A stretch of 46,508 bases of DNA from the NCBI GenBank assembly GCA_944386685.1, contig CALXCA010000015.1, forward strand, positions 1 through 46,508, written 5' to 3'. The notes beneath the pieces were generated by a model that was not told the origin of the DNA, ran no database searches, and saw only the letters and a list, made by a program, of their open reading frames with translations. Below, in pieces: positions 15,971-23,047 of the stretch. The DNA is from an uncultured Clostridia bacterium. GTDB taxonomy: Bacteria; Bacillota; Clostridia; TANB77; CAG-508. The position numbers and the translations under genes are program-made. The stretch's first letter is position 1. Each line of letters begins with the position of its first letter.

Positions 15971-16638
15971 AAAGGTATAAAGAACTTTCTAAAAAAGCAA
16001 AAGAAAGGTCTAATCAATATATGAATTCAAATGCTAATAAGACTTTAAGTAGAATCCCAGTAGGACAGCCAATATTAACTGACCAGTATTCAGCTAAAGC
16101 ACATACAAGATTAATAGAAAAAGCACATAATAATATACGAAAATCAATAGAAATGGATGATAAAAGCAAATTTTATAATGACAGAGCAAAATCAGCAGAA
16201 AATAGCAAAGTAATATATAGTGATGATCCACAAGCAATTGAAAAGTTAAAAGAAAAATTAGAAAGATTAGAAAATGAAAGAAATTCAATAAAAGCAAGAG
16301 AACATGAAAGTTGGGAACTTGCAAATATTGGTGCTACTATAAGAGAAACCAAAAAGAGAATTGAAAGACTAGAAAATCAAGAAAAAATACAATTTCAAGA
16401 AGTTAATTTTAAAGGTGGAAAAATAATTCATAACAAGGAGATAAATAGAATCCAGTTTCTATTTAACAGTATTCCAAATGAAGATACTAGAAAGATATTA
16501 AAATTACATGGATTTCATTGGTCAAGAAAAGAACAGGCTTGGCAAAGAGAATTCAATCAAAATTGTATAAGAGCAACACATATTATACAAGAAAAAATTA
16601 AAGAACTAGATCAACAGGAGGGTGAAGAATTTGAGTAA
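15925..16638 (+). CDS. DUF3560 domain-containing protein
   Basis: 237 residues from TTG 15925. It starts MGGRADYEERRNRRIERYKE, then SKKAKERSNQY, and contains the DUF3560 features IPVGQPILTDQYSAKAHTRL and KSAENSKVIYSDDPQAIEKL. A long charged coiled coil spans about 60-160. The C-terminal module FNSIPNEDTRKILKLHGFHW, followed by SRKEQAWQREF, is also typical of the family. DUF3560 proteins are common on conjugative and integrative elements and their function is unknown; a nucleic-acid or partition role would be speculation. ATG alternatives within the first residues are lacking. AGGAAAGG lies 13 bp upstream of the TTG. Confidence 0.75.
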   Translation: MGGRADYEERRNRRIERYKELSKKAKERSNQYMNSNANKTLSRIPVGQPILTDQYSAKAHTRLIEKAHNNIRKSIEMDDKSKFYNDRAKSAENSKVIYSDDPQAIEKLKEKLERLENERNSIKAREHESWELANIGATIRETKKRIERLENQEKIQFQEVNFKGGKIIHNKEINRIQFLFNSIPNEDTRKILKLHGFHWSRKEQAWQREFNQNCIRATHIIQEKIKELDQQEGEEFE

Positions 16639-16724
16639 TTTTTAAAGGTAAAACTACTCTAAATAAAAAGCAAAAGGGCACAAAATCGATTCTCGTGCGA
16701 GAGAATCTAAAGGAGAAAATATAA

Positions 16725-17330
16725 ATGGATTTAATAATGAAATTAAATATAGTAAATAAACATGAATATGAAGAACAAGAGGATTACAGAGAAATTATTT
16801 TAAAAATACCAAACCAAATGGAAAGGATGGAAAGAGATTTTAGATATCTAGGATTAGATTATAATAATTTATCAATTCAAGATACACATATATTAAATTG
16901 TGAAGTAATTGATAAAACTGATCCAAGTTTTTCTGGAGCAATTTCAACAGAAATTTCAAATATTATTTCTAGAGCAAAAGATTTAGGATACACAACACCA
17001 TTCCAAGATATTAAAAAAATGTTTACTATTATAAATACTTTTAATAGTAAAGATAAGGATAAATTATTAGCAATACTAGAATGTAAAGAAAGAGAAATCT
17101 CAAAAATGAAAGATGTAATTAAATTTGCTAATAATATTAATTGTTTTGAATTGCTTGAAGCTTATAATGAAGAAGACTTGGCAAGAAAGTTAATTTATAA
17201 CAATGAAATAGATATAGAAGATTTAATGGAATATAGTGATTTACAAAAACTAGGAAGAGATATATCTATAGAACAAAAGATTCTAATGACAGAACAAGGA
17301 TATTTAAGACAAAATGAAGAATTATATTAG
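16725..17330 (+). CDS. ArdA-like antirestriction protein candidate
   Basis: 201 residues. ATG 16725 follows AAAGGAGAAAATATAA. The C-terminal half shows the repeating pattern of Firmicutes ArdA-like proteins: LLAILECKERE, MKDVIKFANNINCFELLEAY, NEEDLARKLIYNNEIDIEDL and LGRDISIEQKIL. ArdA proteins are acidic DNA mimics that block type I restriction when an element enters a cell. This one is acidic and Asn/Glu rich, but the N-terminal half is not clearly ArdA, so it may belong to a related family. A hairpin, GATTCTC-GAGAATC, precedes it at 16688-16709. Confidence 0.5.
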   Translation: MDLIMKLNIVNKHEYEEQEDYREIILKIPNQMERMERDFRYLGLDYNNLSIQDTHILNCEVIDKTDPSFSGAISTEISNIISRAKDLGYTTPFQDIKKMFTIINTFNSKDKDKLLAILECKEREISKMKDVIKFANNINCFELLEAYNEEDLARKLIYNNEIDIEDLMEYSDLQKLGRDISIEQKILMTEQGYLRQNEELY

Positions 17331-17347
17331 CAAAAAGTGGACAACTT

Positions 17348-17377
17348 GGGAGGTCTAAATGACCTCCTCGATTTTTA
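17348..17377 (+). terminator. Hairpin terminator
   Basis: GGAGGTC and GACCTCC pair around TAAAT, followed by TCGATTTTT, 18 bp after the ArdA-like gene stop. Confidence 0.6.
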
Positions 17378-17388
17378 AGAGCACACAG

Positions 17389-17465
17389 CTAAAAGCCACG
17401 CTTTTAGGCAGTTTTCGGGCGAGGGGAGGTCGCCCTGATCCTGCAAAATTGCTAAAAGCAATTTT
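17389..17465 (+). ncRNA. Triple-hairpin structured RNA candidate
   Basis: Three perfect adjacent stems: CTAAAAGC-cac-GCTTTTAG (17389-17407), GGGCGA-TCGCCC (17417-17435) and AAAATTGCT-aaa-AGCAATTTT (17445-17465). The block is much richer in G+C than its neighbours. It lies between a terminator and the AAA+ gene cluster. A 78-codon open frame covers it, but the stems argue for an RNA or leader element. Confidence 0.5.
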
Positions 17466-17496
17466 GATGTGCAAGGAGCAAAACAAGGAGGTATTT

Positions 17497-17595
17497 TTGG
17501 AGAAGAAAAAAGAATGTGAAAAGTTAGAAAAATTGACAATAAGACTTTCCAAAGATAAAAAATTAAAAGATGCAACATTTCCAAAAAAAGTTTAA
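17497..17595 (+). CDS. Possible small basic protein
   Basis: 32 residues from TTG 17497 with a near-consensus ribosome site, AACAAGGAGGTATTT, 5 bp upstream; an in-frame ATG lies at 17467. The product (EKKKECEKLEKLTIRLSKDK, then KLKDATFPKKV) is very basic and would be helical. It lies between the triple-hairpin block and the AAA+ cluster. The ribosome site is the only real support. Confidence 0.35.
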   Translation: MEKKKECEKLEKLTIRLSKDKKLKDATFPKKV

Positions 17596-17712
17596 AATAA
17601 AGGCAAAAAAAGTTGTGGAAAAAAAGTTGTTATGCTACAATAATAAAAGAAGTGATATTTTTGTAAAAAATTATAATGAAGCAAAACTTATAAACATAGA
17701 GGAGTAATATAT

Positions 17713-19894
17713 ATGAGTGATTTTACTTTTTTAACTGAAGAACAATGTTTTGGTAATGATAAACTAGATATATTAAAAAAAAGAGGAACAAAAGCAGCAA
17801 TAACAGATTTTTCTATTCTTTTAGGTGCGTATGTTTCTGATTATCATATAGATAATGATAGTTCTTTGGAGGGAAGAACAGGATATTATTGGACAAAATC
17901 AGATGATGGAGATAATGACGCGCGCGTGGTTGACGATGATGGTTCTAGAGATTACAACGATGTTTACAAACGCGGTGGTGGGGCTCGCCCAGTTTTACCG
18001 TTCTCATCAATCAGCTCAATCCCCACGAACGGAGAGAGTGGGAAAAGAGCAAGAGATGGTGTGCTTGAAGTAGAATATGGATATTACCCACAAAAAGCAG
18101 TTTCAAGAGATATGCAGGATAGATTAGAAAGAGCATATAAAAGTGGAACTATTTCAAAAACAAGAAATAGTTATACAACTGACTCAAGAAAACATAATAC
18201 ATATGATGAAAAATTTTTAGCAAAACAACACGAAGAATATGAATATAATGGAAAGAGATATGTGAGGGTTGAGGCAAATTCTGACTTTGAATGGGGCGAA
18301 ATTCAACTTTCAAATGGAGAAAGTTATAGAGATGGAGATAATGTATGGGTAGAAGTACAACCAGTTAAATGGCTAGTTGATGAAAGAGCAAAAGTTATGA
18401 TAACAGATAAATTGATTTTTTCTGGAGTACAATTTAATTATACGAGAAATTACCATACGAGAGATTTTGATAAAACAGACATAAAAACATTTATGGATAG
18501 ATATTTGTCTAGAGATTTAGAACAATCAAGAGGAACGATAACTTTGGGAGAACAAACAGAAGAATTTAAACCAAGAAAATCTAGATTACAGAAATTAAAT
18601 CCAGATAAAACTAAAGAGCAGGACAGAGCAAAAATGACAGATACTGAAATAATACACAATTGGATTGAAGCAGGGGAATCAGTATTACTTAGAGGACCTT
18701 CTGGAATAGGAAAAACAGAAAGAATTAAATCACTATATCCAGATTTAATTTACATGAAATTAACAAATAATATGTTTCCAGAAAAAGTAGTAGGATCAGT
18801 AAATTTACAAACAGGACAAAGCATTCCACCAGACTTTGCAAAAACAGTCATAATGCAAGAGGCAACAGAAGAGGAAAGAAAATTAATAGAAGAAAACATA
18901 CAAAACATATATGATATAGCAGATGAAGTATATGAAAGGTCAAAAACAAGCGACAAAAAAATTGTAATTATGCTAGATGAACTTTTAAATGTAAAACCAG
19001 CAGTTCAAAGTTTAGTATATACTTTAGTATTAAATAGAATGGTAGAGATAGGAAAAGGATTAAAATTACCAGACAATGTAGTAGTAGTAGCAACAGGAAA
19101 CCAAAAGAAATATTCAAATGTAGCAGAAGATTTGGCAGAGCCATTAGAAAAGAGATTTGATCATATATTAGATATGGAGCCAAAAGTAGGAGAATGGATA
19201 ACAGAATATGCAATACCACAAAAAATACACCCAGCAGTAATAGGATATATGTTGTCAAAATATAACAATTCTGGAAAAAGTGAAGATATACAAGACATAG
19301 GATATTTTTATGAAGAGCCAGAAGTAGGAGAAGAACATTTAGATAGAAATGGATGTAAAGGAAGGACAAATGATCCAAGAGGATGGACATCAATATCAAA
19401 TACATTATATAATTTTGAAAGAAATTTAGAGCAAGGTAAATATGAAGGAAAAGATGTAGAAGATATAATACAAAGGTCAATAGGGACAAAACTAAGAGAA
19501 GAATGGGCAGCAGAATTTTTTGATTTTTATAATCTCCCAACACTAACACCAGAAGAAGTAGTAAAAGGAATGGGAGAAGGATATACGCAAGCAGATTTGC
19601 CAAGAGATATAAGCGAAAGATTTGCATATATGACAGCATTAATAACAGCAGATGAAAAACAAGTAGAAACATGTAGAGAGTTCATAAGAAAATATTGTGA
19701 TCCAGAATATTTAGAAGTATATGATATATATTGGGCAGGAAATGATGAAAGAAGACAAGAGAAAATAAGTGAATTACAAGAAATGACTTTAGCTTTGCAT
19801 ACAAGTAAAGAAACCAAAAGTTTTGCACCAGATGGAGCAAGTAGATATCCAGACATAGGACAAATGTATAGTGCATATTTAGGAAGAGATTCAA
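17713..19894 (+). repeat. 2,182-bp exact duplication, unit 1
   Basis: Runs from the start codon to GATTCAA near the gene end and appears identical to 20798-22979 (offset 3,085 bp); proteins in several frames are identical. Outside these limits only the ribosome-site region is similar. The 3' ends diverge after Ser-727. Confidence 0.88.
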
Positions 19895-19914
19895 AAGAAA
19901 TAATTAGGGAGTGA
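17713..19914 (+). CDS. MoxR-like AAA+ ATPase with FGE/C-type-lectin-like N-terminal domain, copy 1
   Basis: 733 residues. Residues 1 to about 260 resemble DUF6273/formylglycine-enzyme-like (C-type lectin fold) domains: GYYWTKSDDGDNDARVVDDD, then RGGGARPVLPFSSI, and later VEVQPVKWLVDERAKVMITD. The AAA+ module follows: Walker A GPSGIGKT (328-335), Walker B IVIMLDE (417-423), sensor-1 VVVATGN (Asn 463), arginine finger in LEKRFDH (Arg 481). A long helical C-terminal region completes it. MoxR ATPases act as chaperones or remodellers working with VWA proteins; the VWA partner is at 23048. AGAGGAGTAATATAT precedes the ATG. The coding sequence is repeated at 20798. A conflict or defence role is inferred from context. 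Confidence 0.8.
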   Translation: MSDFTFLTEEQCFGNDKLDILKKRGTKAAITDFSILLGAYVSDYHIDNDSSLEGRTGYYWTKSDDGDNDARVVDDDGSRDYNDVYKRGGGARPVLPFSSISSIPTNGESGKRARDGVLEVEYGYYPQKAVSRDMQDRLERAYKSGTISKTRNSYTTDSRKHNTYDEKFLAKQHEEYEYNGKRYVRVEANSDFEWGEIQLSNGESYRDGDNVWVEVQPVKWLVDERAKVMITDKLIFSGVQFNYTRNYHTRDFDKTDIKTFMDRYLSRDLEQSRGTITLGEQTEEFKPRKSRLQKLNPDKTKEQDRAKMTDTEIIHNWIEAGESVLLRGPSGIGKTERIKSLYPDLIYMKLTNNMFPEKVVGSVNLQTGQSIPPDFAKTVIMQEATEEERKLIEENIQNIYDIADEVYERSKTSDKKIVIMLDELLNVKPAVQSLVYTLVLNRMVEIGKGLKLPDNVVVVATGNQKKYSNVAEDLAEPLEKRFDHILDMEPKVGEWITEYAIPQKIHPAVIGYMLSKYNNSGKSEDIQDIGYFYEEPEVGEEHLDRNGCKGRTNDPRGWTSISNTLYNFERNLEQGKYEGKDVEDIIQRSIGTKLREEWAAEFFDFYNLPTLTPEEVVKGMGEGYTQADLPRDISERFAYMTALITADEKQVETCREFIRKYCDPEYLEVYDIYWAGNDERRQEKISELQEMTLALHTSKETKSFAPDGASRYPDIGQMYSAYLGRDSKEIIRE
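17917..18042 (+). other. G+C-rich, DGR-variable-region-like segment in the lectin-like domain
   Basis: My hand count gives 68 G/C of 126 (about 54%), in a gene otherwise near 30%. Codons switch to GCG, CGC, GTG and CGG, while the rest of the gene uses AGA for Arg. It encodes ARVVDDDGSRDYNDVYKRGG and then GARPVLPF, the place where diversity-generating retroelement targets vary. CCGTTC and GAACGG form a stem just downstream. An identical segment is at 21002-21127. Confidence 0.5.
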
Positions 19915-19919
19915 AGAAA

Positions 19920-20393
19920 ATGAGAGAGATTGAATATAGTGAGGCAGCAGTCGAAGTATTAGACATATTAAATCATACAAATAAAGAAGATGTGGCAAGA
20001 ATACCACAAAGTTTTATAAAATTTTTAACTAATATTTCAAGCAAGAGTTATAAAGTTAAATTCAATCATGAACAGCCAATTAATGGTTTAAATTTAAAAA
20101 AACAAACAAGAGAATTATTAGGATTTATATATATTACGTGGTGGTGTGATAAAGAAGAACGTGAAAAATATAAAAATCAAATACATGAAAGCAATATAAA
20201 AAAAGAAGAAATAAAAGAAAACTATAATATAAATGAAATTTTTAAAAATAGGAAACAAAATCAAGAACAAAAAATAAGTGAAAATAAAATGATTGAACCA
20301 ACAAGTATGATAGAATATAAAAAAGAAAGTGTATTTAGAAAAATTATAAATAAAATAATAAGTTTTTTTAATAGTAAAAATGGAGGAAAGTAG
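19920..20393 (+). CDS. Hypothetical protein between the two ATPase copies
   Basis: 157 residues from ATG 19920, which has TTAGGGAGTGAAGAAA upstream; the ribosome site overlaps the end of the ATPase gene, implying translational coupling. The N-terminal about 90 residues look globular and helical (VARIPQSFIKFLTNIS, TRELLGFIYITWWCDKEERE). They resemble a short conserved protein seen on Firmicutes elements whose function I do not know. The remainder is a charged, low-complexity tail ending in an Ile/Phe-rich helix, FRKIINKIISFFNS. It is probably part of the MoxR/VWA module. Confidence 0.6.
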   Translation: MREIEYSEAAVEVLDILNHTNKEDVARIPQSFIKFLTNISSKSYKVKFNHEQPINGLNLKKQTRELLGFIYITWWCDKEEREKYKNQIHESNIKKEEIKENYNINEIFKNRKQNQEQKISENKMIEPTSMIEYKKESVFRKIINKIISFFNSKNGGK

Positions 20394-20394
20394 A

Positions 20395-20760
20395 ATGATT
20401 GATAAAGAATTAATAGAATTACAAAAAGGATGTCTTGCTACTTGTGTTGTAATTCCGAACGAAGATTGTGAAGAACTAGATTCAAAAATTATTGTGAATA
20501 GCAATTGCAGTGATAATGAATTACTTAAGACTTTTAAAGAAAATATCTCTAATAAAGAAAAATTAAATTATTTGGTAATATCTGAAATTGATAAATTGGA
20601 CGAAGAAGCACAAGACAAGTTTTATCAAATTGTTAAAGATAGAGAATTTTTTGGATATAAATTACCAAAAGAGATAATTATTGTATTAACTGTAAAAAAT
20701 AAAGAAGGATTAAAAAATATCTCACAGAAACTTTATAATTTTTGTATTGTTACATTTTAA
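20395..20760 (+). CDS. AAA+-like protein lacking a P-loop
   Basis: 121 residues from ATG 20395, one base after the previous stop; GGAGGAAAG overlaps it. The core LNYLVISEIDKLDEEAQDKF, then YQIVKDREFFGYKLPKEIII and VLTVKN, mirrors the Walker B to sensor-1 stretch of MoxR ATPases (compare KIVIMLDELLNVKPAVQSLV in the neighbour). No GxxGxGKT exists upstream; the N terminus is short and cysteine-bearing (LQKGCLATCVVIPNEDCEEL). It may be an inactive ATPase-like partner or a remnant of an earlier ATPase copy. The in-frame, well-translated layout favours a functional gene. Confidence 0.55.
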   Translation: MIDKELIELQKGCLATCVVIPNEDCEELDSKIIVNSNCSDNELLKTFKENISNKEKLNYLVISEIDKLDEEAQDKFYQIVKDREFFGYKLPKEIIIVLTVKNKEGLKNISQKLYNFCIVTF

Positions 20761-20797
20761 ATTACAGTGATTTTATAATAAATATAAGGAGTAGTAT

Positions 20798-22979
20798 ATG
20801 AGTGATTTTACTTTTTTAACTGAAGAACAATGTTTTGGTAATGATAAACTAGATATATTAAAAAAAAGAGGAACAAAAGCAGCAATAACAGATTTTTCTA
20901 TTCTTTTAGGTGCGTATGTTTCTGATTATCATATAGATAATGATAGTTCTTTGGAGGGAAGAACAGGATATTATTGGACAAAATCAGATGATGGAGATAA
21001 TGACGCGCGCGTGGTTGACGATGATGGTTCTAGAGATTACAACGATGTTTACAAACGCGGTGGTGGGGCTCGCCCAGTTTTACCGTTCTCATCAATCAGC
21101 TCAATCCCCACGAACGGAGAGAGTGGGAAAAGAGCAAGAGATGGTGTGCTTGAAGTAGAATATGGATATTACCCACAAAAAGCAGTTTCAAGAGATATGC
21201 AGGATAGATTAGAAAGAGCATATAAAAGTGGAACTATTTCAAAAACAAGAAATAGTTATACAACTGACTCAAGAAAACATAATACATATGATGAAAAATT
21301 TTTAGCAAAACAACACGAAGAATATGAATATAATGGAAAGAGATATGTGAGGGTTGAGGCAAATTCTGACTTTGAATGGGGCGAAATTCAACTTTCAAAT
21401 GGAGAAAGTTATAGAGATGGAGATAATGTATGGGTAGAAGTACAACCAGTTAAATGGCTAGTTGATGAAAGAGCAAAAGTTATGATAACAGATAAATTGA
21501 TTTTTTCTGGAGTACAATTTAATTATACGAGAAATTACCATACGAGAGATTTTGATAAAACAGACATAAAAACATTTATGGATAGATATTTGTCTAGAGA
21601 TTTAGAACAATCAAGAGGAACGATAACTTTGGGAGAACAAACAGAAGAATTTAAACCAAGAAAATCTAGATTACAGAAATTAAATCCAGATAAAACTAAA
21701 GAGCAGGACAGAGCAAAAATGACAGATACTGAAATAATACACAATTGGATTGAAGCAGGGGAATCAGTATTACTTAGAGGACCTTCTGGAATAGGAAAAA
21801 CAGAAAGAATTAAATCACTATATCCAGATTTAATTTACATGAAATTAACAAATAATATGTTTCCAGAAAAAGTAGTAGGATCAGTAAATTTACAAACAGG
21901 ACAAAGCATTCCACCAGACTTTGCAAAAACAGTCATAATGCAAGAGGCAACAGAAGAGGAAAGAAAATTAATAGAAGAAAACATACAAAACATATATGAT
22001 ATAGCAGATGAAGTATATGAAAGGTCAAAAACAAGCGACAAAAAAATTGTAATTATGCTAGATGAACTTTTAAATGTAAAACCAGCAGTTCAAAGTTTAG
22101 TATATACTTTAGTATTAAATAGAATGGTAGAGATAGGAAAAGGATTAAAATTACCAGACAATGTAGTAGTAGTAGCAACAGGAAACCAAAAGAAATATTC
22201 AAATGTAGCAGAAGATTTGGCAGAGCCATTAGAAAAGAGATTTGATCATATATTAGATATGGAGCCAAAAGTAGGAGAATGGATAACAGAATATGCAATA
22301 CCACAAAAAATACACCCAGCAGTAATAGGATATATGTTGTCAAAATATAACAATTCTGGAAAAAGTGAAGATATACAAGACATAGGATATTTTTATGAAG
22401 AGCCAGAAGTAGGAGAAGAACATTTAGATAGAAATGGATGTAAAGGAAGGACAAATGATCCAAGAGGATGGACATCAATATCAAATACATTATATAATTT
22501 TGAAAGAAATTTAGAGCAAGGTAAATATGAAGGAAAAGATGTAGAAGATATAATACAAAGGTCAATAGGGACAAAACTAAGAGAAGAATGGGCAGCAGAA
22601 TTTTTTGATTTTTATAATCTCCCAACACTAACACCAGAAGAAGTAGTAAAAGGAATGGGAGAAGGATATACGCAAGCAGATTTGCCAAGAGATATAAGCG
22701 AAAGATTTGCATATATGACAGCATTAATAACAGCAGATGAAAAACAAGTAGAAACATGTAGAGAGTTCATAAGAAAATATTGTGATCCAGAATATTTAGA
22801 AGTATATGATATATATTGGGCAGGAAATGATGAAAGAAGACAAGAGAAAATAAGTGAATTACAAGAAATGACTTTAGCTTTGCATACAAGTAAAGAAACC
22901 AAAAGTTTTGCACCAGATGGAGCAAGTAGATATCCAGACATAGGACAAATGTATAGTGCATATTTAGGAAGAGATTCAA
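20798..22979 (+). repeat. 2,182-bp exact duplication, unit 2
   Basis: Matches 17713-19894 base for base as far as I can compare. It includes the G+C-rich segment (21002-21127 here), so that segment has not diversified since duplication or has been homogenised. Confidence 0.88.
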
Positions 22980-23014
22980 GGAAAGTACAAAATAAAGAAA
23001 AAGAAAGAAGCTAA
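20798..23014 (+). CDS. MoxR-like AAA+ ATPase with FGE/C-type-lectin-like N-terminal domain, copy 2
   Basis: 738 residues, identical to copy 1 through residue 727 (GRDS), then ending RKVQNKEKERS in place of KEIIRE. All motifs of copy 1 are kept: lectin-like domain, GPSGIGKT, IVIMLDE, VVVATGN and LEKRFDH. ATAAGGAGTAGTAT precedes the ATG. The metallopeptidase/VWA gene begins 33 bp later, so this copy sits in the canonical MoxR-VWA gene order and may be the ancestral one. Two identical proteins could only raise dosage unless the tails or a variable segment make them differ. Confidence 0.8.
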   Translation: MSDFTFLTEEQCFGNDKLDILKKRGTKAAITDFSILLGAYVSDYHIDNDSSLEGRTGYYWTKSDDGDNDARVVDDDGSRDYNDVYKRGGGARPVLPFSSISSIPTNGESGKRARDGVLEVEYGYYPQKAVSRDMQDRLERAYKSGTISKTRNSYTTDSRKHNTYDEKFLAKQHEEYEYNGKRYVRVEANSDFEWGEIQLSNGESYRDGDNVWVEVQPVKWLVDERAKVMITDKLIFSGVQFNYTRNYHTRDFDKTDIKTFMDRYLSRDLEQSRGTITLGEQTEEFKPRKSRLQKLNPDKTKEQDRAKMTDTEIIHNWIEAGESVLLRGPSGIGKTERIKSLYPDLIYMKLTNNMFPEKVVGSVNLQTGQSIPPDFAKTVIMQEATEEERKLIEENIQNIYDIADEVYERSKTSDKKIVIMLDELLNVKPAVQSLVYTLVLNRMVEIGKGLKLPDNVVVVATGNQKKYSNVAEDLAEPLEKRFDHILDMEPKVGEWITEYAIPQKIHPAVIGYMLSKYNNSGKSEDIQDIGYFYEEPEVGEEHLDRNGCKGRTNDPRGWTSISNTLYNFERNLEQGKYEGKDVEDIIQRSIGTKLREEWAAEFFDFYNLPTLTPEEVVKGMGEGYTQADLPRDISERFAYMTALITADEKQVETCREFIRKYCDPEYLEVYDIYWAGNDERRQEKISELQEMTLALHTSKETKSFAPDGASRYPDIGQMYSAYLGRDSRKVQNKEKERS

Positions 23015-23047
23015 ATTTAATAATTTTAAGGAAGGGAGAAACATATA

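Noticed and set aside
18968..19672. 234-codon Leu-rich open frame on the minus strand (and its copy at 22053-22757)
   Set aside because: It is the antisense shadow of the AAA+ gene. The low-complexity Leu/Leu-Leu composition arises from reverse reading of AT-rich coding sequence and there is no ribosome site.
17713..23014. A complete diversity-generating retroelement
   Set aside because: The variable-like segment is present, but no reverse transcriptase, accessory protein or template repeat exists in the window, so only a candidate target is claimed.
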